From Bin87 sp965220105 (lineage in GTDB: Bacteria > Chloroflexota > Dehalococcoidia > Lucifugimonadales > UBA3495), in NCBI GenBank assembly GCA_965220105.1, contig OZ244811.1, positions 2,666,001 through 2,730,000 on the forward strand: a stretch of DNA of 64,000 bases, given 5' to 3'. Each line of letters begins with the position of its first letter. Position 1 is the first letter of the stretch. The notes below the pieces were generated by a model. It had not been told where the DNA came from. It saw nothing but the letters and a program-made list of their open reading frames with translations, and did no database searches. Below, one piece after another: positions 1 through 8,497 of this stretch. Both the position numbers and the translations under genes were made by a program.

Positions 1-2
1 GC

Positions 3-284
3 GCATCGCCGCTGGAAGTGGCCGCCCGCCTCGCGGACTACAACGCCGCCGAGTCCTGCGGCAAGTGCACCCCATGCCGCGAGGGAACGCCACGCATCGC
101 CGCAGCATTGCAGCGCATCGCCAACGGAGCGCCCGAGCCGGGCGATGTCACGGACCTGCGCGACCTGGCTGAGATCGTCGGTGCGGCATCCCTGTGCGGC
201 CTGGGCCAGATGGCCGGCAACCCTGTCACCAGCCTCCTTCATTTCTACGCAGACCGGTTCCACGCAGACCGGTTGGCCACCTGA
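3..284 (+). CDS. nuoF: NADH-quinone oxidoreductase NuoF-type subunit, C-terminal end (5' end outside window)
   Basis: The frame is open from the window edge, so only about the last 93 residues are present. The fragment carries the iron-sulfur motif SCGKCTPCREG followed about 45 residues later by SLCGLGQ, which together give the CxxCxxC...C ligands of the N3-type [4Fe-4S] cluster in NuoF, HoxF and FdsB subunits. In that family the subunit binds NADH and FMN and passes electrons to the cluster chain. Nothing here separates a respiratory complex I subunit from a formate dehydrogenase or hydrogenase diaphorase subunit, because the FMN and NADH domains are outside the window. No other complex subunit follows; a repeat element and the rel promoter come next. 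Confidence 0.8.
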   Translation, partial: ASPLEVAARLADYNAAESCGKCTPCREGTPRIAAALQRIANGAPEPGDVTDLRDLAEIVGAASLCGLGQMAGNPVTSLLHFYADRFHADRLAT

Positions 285-312
285 GCAACCTGTCATTGCT
301 TCGATTATCGGC

Positions 313-410
313 AATGTCATTGCGAGCGCAGCGTGGCAATCTCGCTCATCCTGAGCCTGTCGAAGGACGCAAACGAGATTGCCCGTCGCTTGGCTCCTCG
401 CCATGACATT
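313..410. repeat. Palindromic MITE-like element (family T), complete copy
   Basis: A 98-bp element bounded by imperfect 14-bp terminal inverted repeats, AATGTCATTGCGAG at 313-326 and CTCGCCATGACATT at 397-410. The interior holds AGCGTGGCAATCTC and GAGATTGCCCG in inverted order, and a CCTGAGCCTGTCGAAGG motif. Related copies or single ends occur near 4470, 30717-30813, 45084 and 47425-47530. It has no coding capacity and fills the gap between the NuoF-like gene and rel. Confidence 0.75.
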
Positions 411-450
411 AGGGGACAATCGAACGGCCCTGACCTGCTTCCCCGGAGGC

Positions 451-479
451 TGGACATCGCCCCACCTAGTCGGTATCAT
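451..479 (+). promoter_or_regulatory. Sigma-70-like promoter of rel
   Basis: TGGACA at 451-456 and TATCAT at 474-479 are separated by exactly 17 bp; each hexamer has 5 of 6 consensus bases. Transcription would start near 486, leaving a leader of about 76 nt before the ribosome-binding site AGGAGG (550-555) and the ATG at 562. Confidence 0.6.
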
Positions 480-561
480 CGTTTAACCGCAACATCCAGC
501 AGGCTATAAGGTCGCACCGTGTCCAGTGGTGAAAGGCCGCGTGCATCCCAGGAGGGCGTCG

Positions 562-2790
562 ATGGTCGCAGTCGCCAGCGAATCCACGAGTCTTATCGCC
601 CGCGTGTCGGAATATGTGGACGAACCGGCCCAGTTGGCCAAGATTCAGGACGCCTACGACTTCGCGGCCCGTTGCCATGACGGCCAAATGCGGCTGTCGG
701 GCGACCCCTACATCGTCCACCCCCTCGCCGCCGCCACCATCCTGGCCGACCTTCACCTGGACCCTGATACCATCATCGCCGCCCTGCTTCACGACGTGCT
801 GGAGGACTGCGGCGTTACCGTCGACGAACTGACCCACCGCTTCGGCAGCGACGTCGCCCGCCTCGTCGACGGCGTGACCAAGCTGGCTCGCGTCGACTAC
901 CGACCCCCCGGAGCCGACGGCAACACCGCGCCCGACGCCGAAAGCCTCTACGCCGAGAGCCTCCGCAAAATGCTGGTGGCCATGGCCGAGGACATCCGCG
1001 TGGTGCTCATTAAACTGGCCGACCGCCTGCACAACATGCGGACCCTGGACCCTCTCCCCGAGGAAAAGCGCCGCCGCATCGCCCAGGAAACCCTTGATGT
1101 CTACTCTCCGCTGGCCCACCGGCTGGGCATCTGGGAGCTCAAGTGGCAGCTGGACGATCTGGCCTTCCGCCACCTCAACGAGGCAACCTACCGGGAGATA
1201 TCCCGCATGCTGGCTGCCCGGCGCTCCCAGCGCGAAGCCTACGTTGACGAGGTCGCCGCCCACCTGAAAGACGAGCTGGCCGCCAACGACCTGCCGGCCG
1301 AGGTCAATGGCCGACCCAAGGGAATCTACTCCATCCACAACAAGATCGAAAAGTATGCCGCTGAGGGGAAAGAACTCAGCGATATTTTTGACCTCTACGC
1401 CCTGCGCGTCATAGTTGACGACGTGGCTGACTGCTACAAGGCCCTGGGAATCGCGCACCGCATGTGGAGCCCTATCCCCGGCCAGTTCGACGACTACATC
1501 GCCACCCCAAAGCAGAATATGTACCAGTCGCTGCACACGACGGTCATCTGCGACGGGGGGCATCCCCTTGAGGTGCAGATCAAGACGGACGAGATGCACC
1601 GTATCGCTGAGTACGGCGTGGCCGCCCACTGGCGCTACAAAGAGGGCGCCGGCCCTCCCAACAGCAACGGGCGCTTCGAAGAGCGCATGGCCTGGCTCCG
1701 CCAGCTGCTCGAATGGCAGCGCGAAACCCCCGACACCAACGAGTTCCTGGAATCGGTGCGCGAAGACCTTTTCCACGACCAGGTGTTCGTCTATACCCCC
1801 AAGGGCGACATTGTGGAGCTGGCCGCCGGCGCCACTCCCATCGACTTCGCCTACAAGATTCACACCGACCTGGGCCACCGCATCTCTGGCGCCAAGGTCA
1901 ACGGACGCCTGGTGTCCCTCGACACGCCTTTGCAGAACGGCGACACCGTTGAGGTGGTGGCCGGCAAGACCGGTCGCGGCCCGTCACCCGACTGGCTCAA
2001 TCTCTCCCGCGGGTACGTGGCCACCAACAGCGCCCGCCAGAAGATACGGTCCTGGTTCAACCGTCAGCTCCGCAGCGTCAACGTCACCCGGGGCCGGGAA
2101 CTGTTGCGCCGGGAGTTGCACCGGATGGGCGTCAAGCTGGCCGACCGGGAAGTCCTTGCCCTCTGCCGCTACGAATCAATGGAAGACCTGCTGGCCGCCC
2201 TCGGTTCGGGCGAACTCAGCGACTCTGCCCTGGCCAACCGCCTCACGCCCCAACTTCGCGCCGATGGCCCCGACAACGCACCCTGGCTCCAGCGCACCAA
2301 CGGCGCGGTGCCCCTGGACAGCCCATCATCGGGCATCTCGGTGCTGGGCGTGGGCGACCTGCTCACCCGCATCGCGGCCTGCTGCGCCCCTATCCAGGGC
2401 GACTCCATCATCGGCTTCGTCACCCGCTCACGCGGCGTCAGCGTCCACAAGGTTGACTGCATCAACGTCCTCAACGAGGACGAAAAGGAACGCCTGGTAC
2501 CCGTGTCCTGGGGACAGAAGCAGGAGCTGTACCCAGTGCGGATTCGCATCGAGGCCATCGACCGGGTGGGCCTGCTCCGCGACGTCACCACCAAGCTGTC
2601 CGAAGACAAGATAAACATCGCCTGGGTGGTGACCCGGGAGAACGCCGACGCCACCGTCAGCATGGAGCTGACCATCCATATCAGCGGACTCACCGCGCTG
2701 AATCGCGTCTTCTCCCGCATCGAAGGTATCCGGGGCGTAACGTCGGTCAGCCGCGTTACCAGCAGCCCCCTCCGCCAGACCACAACTTAG
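562..2790 (+). CDS. rel: Bifunctional (p)ppGpp synthetase/hydrolase (RelA/SpoT homologue)
   Basis: A long RSH alarmone enzyme of 742 aa with the full set of domains: HD hydrolase, synthetase, TGS, a CC-containing zinc-finger region (ACCAPIQGDSIIGF) and a C-terminal ACT domain. The start at 562 follows AGGAGG by 6 nt, and it places R44, H53, H77, D78, E81 and D82 exactly at the hydrolase positions known from Rel of streptococci, so hydrolysis should be intact. The synthetase region has YQSLHTT and LEVQIKT. The loop usually written RFKD in bifunctional Rel proteins reads QFDD here (residues 308-311), closer to the acidic EFDD of monofunctional RelA. An upstream in-frame GTG at 526 is less likely because it lacks a ribosome-binding site. 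Confidence 0.97.
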   Translation: MVAVASESTSLIARVSEYVDEPAQLAKIQDAYDFAARCHDGQMRLSGDPYIVHPLAAATILADLHLDPDTIIAALLHDVLEDCGVTVDELTHRFGSDVARLVDGVTKLARVDYRPPGADGNTAPDAESLYAESLRKMLVAMAEDIRVVLIKLADRLHNMRTLDPLPEEKRRRIAQETLDVYSPLAHRLGIWELKWQLDDLAFRHLNEATYREISRMLAARRSQREAYVDEVAAHLKDELAANDLPAEVNGRPKGIYSIHNKIEKYAAEGKELSDIFDLYALRVIVDDVADCYKALGIAHRMWSPIPGQFDDYIATPKQNMYQSLHTTVICDGGHPLEVQIKTDEMHRIAEYGVAAHWRYKEGAGPPNSNGRFEERMAWLRQLLEWQRETPDTNEFLESVREDLFHDQVFVYTPKGDIVELAAGATPIDFAYKIHTDLGHRISGAKVNGRLVSLDTPLQNGDTVEVVAGKTGRGPSPDWLNLSRGYVATNSARQKIRSWFNRQLRSVNVTRGRELLRRELHRMGVKLADREVLALCRYESMEDLLAALGSGELSDSALANRLTPQLRADGPDNAPWLQRTNGAVPLDSPSSGISVLGVGDLLTRIAACCAPIQGDSIIGFVTRSRGVSVHKVDCINVLNEDEKERLVPVSWGQKQELYPVRIRIEAIDRVGLLRDVTTKLSEDKINIAWVVTRENADATVSMELTIHISGLTALNRVFSRIEGIRGVTSVSRVTSSPLRQTTT

Positions 2791-2941
2791 CGGATAGCAA
2801 AACCCCCGCGCTCCACGTCCTATCCCTCGATGGGAGAATTCTGGAGCCCGCCCCGGGCTTGACCCGTGGGTAGGGTGAATCCCCCTGTACCACCTCAGTC
2901 ATACCGGCGCAATCCCTTCCAACCGTCCCCCTCTCCACCGT

Positions 2942-4375
2942 ATGGCTGATCGCAATTTCTTACAAATCACCGGCATAAACCGGGCGGTGACCAATCCCGC
3001 GGCAGCGGCCAAGATCGTCGCGGCGCTGGCCGTATTCCTCGCCGTGCTGCTGATGCCGGCTCCTGAGGGCCTTACGACCGAAGGCCAGCGTGCATTGGCG
3101 GTAATGACGCTGGCGGTGGTGCTGTGGGCCACCGAGGCGATCCCGGTAGCGGTGGCCGGCGTCGGCGGAGTCGTGCTGCTGGTGCTGGTCGGCGCCGTGC
3201 CCGGGATCGGCGTGGCCCTCTACGGATTCTCCCAACCCGTGGCCTACTTCCTCATCGGCATCCTCACCCTGGGATTGGCGGTGCAGCAGTCCGGGTTGGC
3301 GGAGCGGATGGCCACGTTCCTGATGCGGGGCTCCGCCGGCAACCCCCGCCTGTTGTACGTGCAGATGCTGCTGTCCTTCGCCGCCCTCACCTTTGCCCTG
3401 CCTTCCGCCAGCACCAGGGGCGCCATCATGGTGCACGTTTACGAGCAGGTGCTCGACCGCTGGAACGTACCCCAGGGTCACCCGTTCTACAAAGCGGTCA
3501 TGATGGCCATGGGCAGCCTCAATCGTCTGGGTTCCACCGCCCTGCTGGCTGGAGGCATTACCCCAGTGGTGGCCTCCGGACTGCTCGGCGACTTCTCCTG
3601 GACCCGGTGGTTCGTGCTGATGAGCGTGCCCTTTTATGCCAACCTGGTGGTGGGCGGGACCGTCCTGTTCCTGTTCTACCGGTCCGGATTCCGGCTGGAC
3701 GGAATCACCGGGGCGGCACCGACGTCCGTCGGACGGATCAGCGGCATCGAGTTGCGAGCCGCCGCCATCGTGATGCTGACCGCCCTGCTGTGGTTCACCG
3801 ACTTCGCCCACGGGCTGCACCCGGCCGTGCCGGCGTTGATCGCTCTGTGTCTGATTCTCATGCCCCGCATCGGCATCCTGACCTGGGGCGAATTCGAGCG
3901 CGGCCTGGGCTGGAGCAACTTCTTCGTCATTGCAACATCCCTGTCGTTGGCTCACGCACTGGTGGAGACCGGCGCCGCTGCCTGGTTCTCGCAAACCCTG
4001 GTGGGCAGTGTTTCCCAGCTCTCCGCACAGCCCTGGCTGGTGTTGCTGGCCCTGTGCGTCTGCTTCGCCGGGGTACGAATGCTGGTGCCCAACATTGCCG
4101 GATACCTGGCCCTGGCGATTCCCGTCGCGATGGCTGCCGGAGGGTCGCTGGGCCTCAACCCACTGGTTTGCGGCATGGCCGCGGTGGTGGTGGGCGATTC
4201 GGTGGTGTACTACGGCGCCGGCGGCATGTCGGCGGTGTTCATATTCCAGCGGGCGAACATCCCCAACCCAGAGATTTTCCGGTTCGGCGTCACCATGACG
4301 GTCATCGCGACGGGTGTACTGCTGCTGCTGGTTATTCCCTACTGGAACCTGTTGGGTCAACCCCTGGTGCGCTGA
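2942..4375 (+). CDS. SLC13/DASS family anion:sodium symporter
   Basis: A 477-aa, very hydrophobic inner-membrane protein with about 11-12 predicted membrane spans. It shows the divalent anion:Na+ symporter pattern: an N-terminal ALAVMTLAVVLWATEAIP segment and the family motif around SLNRLGSTALLAGGITPVVA. Members import dicarboxylates, citrate or sulfate with sodium; the sequence alone does not tell which. Sulfate or sulfonate would fit the apr genes at 20.7-23.8 kb, but this is only a guess. It stands alone, 151 bp after rel, with no strong ribosome-binding site before the ATG, so the true start could differ by a few codons. Confidence 0.85.
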   Translation: MADRNFLQITGINRAVTNPAAAAKIVAALAVFLAVLLMPAPEGLTTEGQRALAVMTLAVVLWATEAIPVAVAGVGGVVLLVLVGAVPGIGVALYGFSQPVAYFLIGILTLGLAVQQSGLAERMATFLMRGSAGNPRLLYVQMLLSFAALTFALPSASTRGAIMVHVYEQVLDRWNVPQGHPFYKAVMMAMGSLNRLGSTALLAGGITPVVASGLLGDFSWTRWFVLMSVPFYANLVVGGTVLFLFYRSGFRLDGITGAAPTSVGRISGIELRAAAIVMLTALLWFTDFAHGLHPAVPALIALCLILMPRIGILTWGEFERGLGWSNFFVIATSLSLAHALVETGAAAWFSQTLVGSVSQLSAQPWLVLLALCVCFAGVRMLVPNIAGYLALAIPVAMAAGGSLGLNPLVCGMAAVVVGDSVVYYGAGGMSAVFIFQRANIPNPEIFRFGVTMTVIATGVLLLLVIPYWNLLGQPLVR

Positions 4376-4469
4376 TTGGCGTTCGCACGCCGAACGTTCC
4401 AAGGCCGGCGACGGTTACGACGCTCCCCTCACCCCGTTCCCCTGTCCGGGTGGCGACGATTGCACGAAT

Positions 4470-4510
4470 TGTCATTGCGAGCGGAGCGTGGCAATCCCGA
4501 CGGGATTGCT
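4470..4510. repeat. Family T repeat, left half only
   Basis: TGTCATTGCGAG at 4470-4481 is followed by CGGAGCGTGGCAATC, matching the left end of the element at 313-410. No matching right end follows, so this is a truncated copy between the SLC13 gene and the acetyl-CoA synthetase-like gene. Confidence 0.65.
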
Positions 4511-4570
4511 GCGATTGCTGCAACGGCTCACCACCCTTCCTGACGTGTAAAAATTCCGCCCCGATACCTG

Positions 4571-4603
4571 TACAATACGGCCCGTCATCGAAGTTACAGG
4601 AGG
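4571..4603 (+). promoter_or_regulatory. Probable -10 box and ribosome-binding site of the acs-like gene
   Basis: TACAAT at 4571-4576 is a good -10 hexamer with no clear -35 box. AGGAGG at 4598-4603 lies 9 nt before the ATG at 4613. TACAAT recurs upstream of several other genes in this window. Confidence 0.45.
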
Positions 4604-4612
4604 CATAATCCC

Positions 4613-6517
4613 ATGGTTCAGCAGGGACAGATTGACCACTTGTTGCAGGAATCCGGCGAGATTCCACCGCCGCCCCATGTGTCGGCACAGGCGACTCTTA
4701 CCGACTACGACGAGGTCTACGCACGCTCCATCGCCGACCCGGAAGGATTCTGGGCCGAGGCCGCCGAGGAGCTGCACTGGTTCCGCCGCTGGGATGATGT
4801 GTTCCAATGGGAGTACCCCAACTTCCGCTGGTTCGTTGGCGGTCAGACCAACATCGCCTACAACGCGCTGGACCGGCACCTCACCACCGAGCGGCGCAAC
4901 AAGGCCGCCCTCATCTGGCTGGGCGAGGACGGCACGGAACAGGTCTACACCTACGCCCGGCTGGCCCAGCAGGTCAATCGTCTGGCCAACGGGTTGAAGT
5001 CGTTGGGCGCGGGCAAGGGTGACCGGGTGGTCATCTATATGCCGCTGACGCCTGAAGGGGCCATCAGTATGCTGGCCTGCGCGCGCATCGGCGCAATCCA
5101 CAGCGTGGTATACGCCGGCTTCAGTGTGGGCGCGCTGCGGGACCGCATCCAGGACGCCGAAGCCAAGGTGTTGATTACCGGCGACTACGGCTACCGTCGC
5201 GGCAACCGGGTGGACCTGAAGGGCATCGCTGACGAGGCGGTGGTGGGTTGCGACACCCTGACCAACGTCGTGGTCTGGCGGCGGGAGATTGCCCGGGAGG
5301 ATTTGGGCGCCAACGAGGTGGACTTCGACGAACTCATGGCCGCCAGTTCCATCGACTGCCCCGCCGAGGTCATGGACGCCGAAGACCCCCTGTACATCCT
5401 CTACACCAGCGGCACCACCGGCAAGCCCAAGGGCGTGGTGCACGTCCACGGCGGCTACATGGTGGGCACCCACTACCATTTCAAAAACTTCTGGGACGTC
5501 AAGGACAACGACGTGTTCTGGTGCATGTCGGACATCGGCTGGGTGGTGGGTCACAGCTACATCGTCTACGCGCCCCTGGTGGCGGGAGGGACCACAATAT
5601 TCCGCGAAGGCGCGCCCGACTATCCCCACAACGCAGTATTCTACGAGATCATCGAGAAGTACGGCGTCAACGTGATTTTTACCGCGCCCACGGCGGTGCG
5701 GATGCTGATGCGTTACGGCGAGGAGCCGGCCAGCCGTTACAACCTCCGTTCGCTGCGCTTCCTGACCTGCGCCGGCGAGCCGCTGAATCCCGAAGCGCTG
5801 CGCTGGGCCTACCAGCACATCTGTGGCAGCGGCGAGTGGGCGCACATGGTGGACAACTGGTGGCAGACCGAGACGGGCGGCCCCTGCCTGGGCACCACGG
5901 CGACCATGGCCTCACGACCGGGTCGCGTGGGCCGCGCTCTGCCCGGCGCCGTCATGGACATCGTGGACCGTGAGGGTCAGCCCATCGAGGAGCCGGACAA
6001 GGGCGGGATGCTGGTCATCCGGCGACCCTTCCCCCACTTCTCCCGCACGGTGTGGGGCGACCCGGACCGGTTTGCCGAAACCTGGAACCAGATCCCCGGC
6101 GTGTACTTCTCGGGCGACGTGGCCCTCCGCGACGCCGACGGCTACTACATGGTGGTCGGTCGCGCCGACGACGTGTTGAACGTAGCAGGGCACCGCATCG
6201 GTTCCGCGGAGGTGGAGTCTGCCCTGGTGTCGCACCCGCAGGTTGCCGAGTCCGCAGTCATTGGCAAACCGGACGAACTGCGCGGCGAGGTCATCAAGGC
6301 CTTCGTGACGCTGCGGATGGGCGCCGAGGGCTCCGACCGCATGGTCAACGACCTCCAGCTCCACGTGCGCCGGGAGCTGGGCCCTATCGCGGTGCCGTCG
6401 GAAATCGAATTCACCCCCACGCTGCCCAAAACCCGCTCCGGCAAAATAATGCGCCGGCTACTGAAGGCGCAGGAGCTGGGGCTGGACCCGGGAGACATAA
6501 CTACGCTGGAGGATTAG
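4613..6517 (+). CDS. Acetyl-CoA synthetase-like AMP-forming acyl-CoA ligase
   Basis: A 634-aa adenylate-forming enzyme, close to the usual length of acetyl-CoA synthetase. It converts a short carboxylic acid plus ATP and CoA to acyl-CoA, AMP and PPi in the cytosol. Visible motifs are the P-loop YTSGTTGKPKGVVH, the DIGWVVGHSYIVY segment, WWQTETGG (the tryptophan that restricts acetate-type enzymes to short substrates) and the C-terminal PKTRSGKIMRR with the catalytic, acetylatable lysine. The start is supported by AGGAGG 9 nt upstream. Propionate or another small acid cannot be excluded. The HicA gene starts 52 bp after its stop codon on the same strand. Confidence 0.9.
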   Translation: MVQQGQIDHLLQESGEIPPPPHVSAQATLTDYDEVYARSIADPEGFWAEAAEELHWFRRWDDVFQWEYPNFRWFVGGQTNIAYNALDRHLTTERRNKAALIWLGEDGTEQVYTYARLAQQVNRLANGLKSLGAGKGDRVVIYMPLTPEGAISMLACARIGAIHSVVYAGFSVGALRDRIQDAEAKVLITGDYGYRRGNRVDLKGIADEAVVGCDTLTNVVVWRREIAREDLGANEVDFDELMAASSIDCPAEVMDAEDPLYILYTSGTTGKPKGVVHVHGGYMVGTHYHFKNFWDVKDNDVFWCMSDIGWVVGHSYIVYAPLVAGGTTIFREGAPDYPHNAVFYEIIEKYGVNVIFTAPTAVRMLMRYGEEPASRYNLRSLRFLTCAGEPLNPEALRWAYQHICGSGEWAHMVDNWWQTETGGPCLGTTATMASRPGRVGRALPGAVMDIVDREGQPIEEPDKGGMLVIRRPFPHFSRTVWGDPDRFAETWNQIPGVYFSGDVALRDADGYYMVVGRADDVLNVAGHRIGSAEVESALVSHPQVAESAVIGKPDELRGEVIKAFVTLRMGAEGSDRMVNDLQLHVRRELGPIAVPSEIEFTPTLPKTRSGKIMRRLLKAQELGLDPGDITTLED

Positions 6518-6534
6518 GTGGGTGGAAGCTCCGT

Positions 6535-6563
6535 TTTTGGATGCGCCTGATGAGTGCTAGAAT
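6535..6563 (+). promoter_or_regulatory. Putative leaderless promoter of hicAB
   Basis: TAGAAT at 6558-6563 ends 6 nt before the ATG of hicA at 6570, so transcription would start at or next to the A of the start codon. A weak -35-like TTTTGG lies 17 bp upstream (6535-6540). There is no ribosome-binding site, consistent with a leaderless mRNA. Confidence 0.4.
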
Positions 6564-6569
6564 CAATCG

Positions 6570-6776
6570 ATGAACGGCAGAGAATTCGTCAGGCGCGCCC
6601 GGCGTTACGCTCGCCGCAACGATTTGGGGTGGCGTTTTGACCCAGCCCATGGCAAGGGCAGCCACGGAACGTTTTACTTGGGGGAGCGGCAGGTTACGGT
6701 ACAACACGGCGAGATTCCCCGAAGGACTCTGTTCACCATGCTACGCCAGTTGGAGATCGACGCAAGGGAGTTCTGA
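6570..6776 (+). CDS. hicA: HicA-family mRNA interferase toxin
   Basis: A 68-aa basic protein of the normal HicA length. It has the dsRNA-binding-like fold signature with the catalytic histidine in HGKGSHGTF and the C-terminal RRTLFTMLRQLEI segment. HicA cleaves mRNA and is neutralised by the HicB protein encoded next to it. The hicB ATG follows the stop codon by 2 nt, so the two are surely co-transcribed. The toxin gene comes first, the usual hicAB order. Confidence 0.9.
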   Translation: MNGREFVRRARRYARRNDLGWRFDPAHGKGSHGTFYLGERQVTVQHGEIPRRTLFTMLRQLEIDAREF

Positions 6777-6778
6777 TT

Positions 6779-7213
6779 ATGAAATATCTGTATCCTTGCA
6801 ACATCGAGGGCAACGAGGATGACGGGGACGGTTTTATCGCCAAGTTTCCTGATGTGAACGGGGCAATTACGGGCGGTTTCACGTTCCGGGAGACGCTTAT
6901 CCTGGCCGAGGATTGTCTCGTGGTTGCTCTAGCTTCCTGTGTTGACAACGGGGACGAATTGCCCTCCCCTAGCCCCTTCCAAGATGGTCAAGAGCTACTG
7001 ACGGTGCAGCCGGTCATCGCCGCCCAGCTGGACCTCTACACTGCCATGCGCGAGCAGAATATCAGCCAGGCAGATTTGGCGGAGCGGCTGGGCATCAGCA
7101 GCGCCGCTGCCATAAAGCTGTTGAGCCTGGACTACTGCACGCCTCTTAGCCAAGTGAACCAAGCGCTGCTCGCTGTGGGTGGCCGTCCAGCGGCAGAAAA
7201 TCAGGCTGCGTGA
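6779..7213 (+). CDS. hicB: HicB-family antitoxin
   Basis: A 144-aa antitoxin. The N-terminal half has the HicB partial RNase H-like pattern (IAKFPDVNGAITGGFTFRE, then a leucine/alanine-rich helix), and residues 80-140 hold a helix-turn-helix (ISQADLAERLGISSAAAIKLL) that probably binds the operon promoter for autoregulation. It follows hicA by 2 nt. The protein is acidic, as expected for the partner of a basic toxin. The HTH form indicates the subgroup with an XRE-like rather than ribbon-helix-helix DNA-binding tail. Confidence 0.9.
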   Translation: MKYLYPCNIEGNEDDGDGFIAKFPDVNGAITGGFTFRETLILAEDCLVVALASCVDNGDELPSPSPFQDGQELLTVQPVIAAQLDLYTAMREQNISQADLAERLGISSAAAIKLLSLDYCTPLSQVNQALLAVGGRPAAENQAA

Positions 7214-7237
7214 CCGCCCGGGAAGGGAGAGATTGGA

Positions 7238-8173
7238 ATGCTCGACGACTTGGTCGGCGTAATCGAAACGCTGCAACGACGCATTCGCGAGCATGGCCCG
7301 ACGCTGCGGGAAAACGAAACCCGCACCCGTATGGCGCTGATTGACCCGCTGCTGGCCGCGCTGGGGTGGGATGTGTCCGACCCGGCGGTGGTAACGCCGG
7401 AGTACAGCGTTAGTGGTCGTTGGGCTGATTACGCTTTGCTGCGACCGGACGGTCAGCCGGCCGCTACTCTGGAAGCCAAGAAGTTAGGCGAATCGCTGGC
7501 GTCCCATAGGATGCAGATGCTCAACTACTCCAACGCGTCGGGCGTGGAATACGCCGGGCTGACGGACGGTAATCAGTGGGAACTGTATGATGTGTTCAAG
7601 CCGGCTCCTTTGGAAGACCGTCGCATTTTAGATGTATCCATAATGGACAGCCCTGCCTACGAATCCGCACTGAAGTTGTTGCTGCTGTGGCGGTCCAACC
7701 TGGCATCGGGCCAGCCGACTCCGGCTAGTGAGCCGATTCTAACCGCAGTGCCAGAAACTAAACACCCTACGATACAGGTTTCTGAACTAGTGCAATCGGG
7801 CTGGGTTGCGCTGTCAAAGTACAATCTACCGGGTGGTACGCCTGCTCCCACATCAATCCGGTTTTCAGACGGGGCGGAACGACCAATATCACAATGGTAT
7901 GAAGTGCTGACTCACACAGTGGAATGGCTGCACTTAAAGGGGTGGCTCACCACTGATAATGTCCCAGTGCAGTCTAATCCCGTTCGGTACGCCGTTAACA
8001 CCGAGCCCATTCATCCTAATGGCGACCCATTCGTTAATGCCATAACCGTCAATGGGACACCGTTTATAGTCAGTATAAATCTCAATGCCCTACAAGTCCG
8101 ACGACGCACAACCGTAGTTCTACAGCACTGCGGCGTCAGCCCTGACACCGTACAATTGCAGGTGAGGGAATAA
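7238..8173 (+). CDS. Orphan nuclease with HsdR N-terminal (PD-(D/E)XK) domain
   Basis: A 311-aa protein whose first 120 residues match the N-terminal nuclease domain of type I restriction R subunits: NETRTRMALIDPLLAALGWD, D64 in WADYALLRPDG and the E79-x-K81 pair in TLEAKK, followed by QMLNYSNASGVEYAGLTDG. There is no helicase domain and no hsdM or hsdS nearby, so it is a stand-alone nuclease-like protein. The C-terminal 190 residues are not recognised and are less GC-rich than the flanks. GGGAGAG lies upstream of the ATG. It follows hicB by 24 bp. Host defence is a reasonable guess from domain and neighbourhood, not shown by the sequence. Confidence 0.7.
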   Translation: MLDDLVGVIETLQRRIREHGPTLRENETRTRMALIDPLLAALGWDVSDPAVVTPEYSVSGRWADYALLRPDGQPAATLEAKKLGESLASHRMQMLNYSNASGVEYAGLTDGNQWELYDVFKPAPLEDRRILDVSIMDSPAYESALKLLLLWRSNLASGQPTPASEPILTAVPETKHPTIQVSELVQSGWVALSKYNLPGGTPAPTSIRFSDGAERPISQWYEVLTHTVEWLHLKGWLTTDNVPVQSNPVRYAVNTEPIHPNGDPFVNAITVNGTPFIVSINLNALQVRRRTTVVLQHCGVSPDTVQLQVRE

Positions 8174-8189
8174 CCGTTGGGAGACCGAT

Positions 8190-8480
8190 ATGGCTACCAC
8201 GCCAAAACCGGAGATGGAGGCCCGCATCGCTGAATTGGCGGAGCGGCTGGGGTTTGCCGGGCCGGATGCGGCGGAGCAGGTAATTGTCGCGGCGTTGGAC
8301 TATCTGGACGAAAGCACGGGCAAATGGGAACGCTGGTATACTGATAACGAAATGTCCGCTTTCCGGGAACGCTGCCGTGCCGCGTATGTTGCCCAGCTCA
8401 TCGCCGCCGACACAGAGGGAAAGCCGGTATCGCTGCTTTTGCAGGAGGACCTTTACGATGAGTTCGGACTGCCCAAGTGA
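8190..8480 (+). CDS. Small antitoxin-like protein, first of a tandem pair
   Basis: A 96-aa acidic protein. Its N-terminal 45 residues (METRI/AELAERLGFAGPDAAEQV pattern) look like the DNA-binding arm of VapB/RHH-type antitoxins, but no family is certain. It is a paralogue of the next gene: both have the sequence of a short polar start, an E-x-RIA helix, RLGF(A/T)GPDA and ALDYLD. The C-terminal halves differ. No toxin gene follows either copy. The gene is 16 bp after the HsdR-N-type nuclease and probably in the same transcript. Confidence 0.55.
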   Translation: MATTPKPEMEARIAELAERLGFAGPDAAEQVIVAALDYLDESTGKWERWYTDNEMSAFRERCRAAYVAQLIAADTEGKPVSLLLQEDLYDEFGLPK

Positions 8481-8497
8481 TTACGAAGGCTACCGCT

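Noticed and set aside
466..1878. 470-aa open frame on the minus strand opposite rel
   Set aside because: Shadow of the high-GC rel gene: no domain content, and rel is certain on the other strand.
2960..4402. 480-aa minus-strand frame, rich in His, Gln and Gly
   Set aside because: Antisense shadow of the SLC13 transporter; composition is typical of reverse-complemented membrane protein codons.
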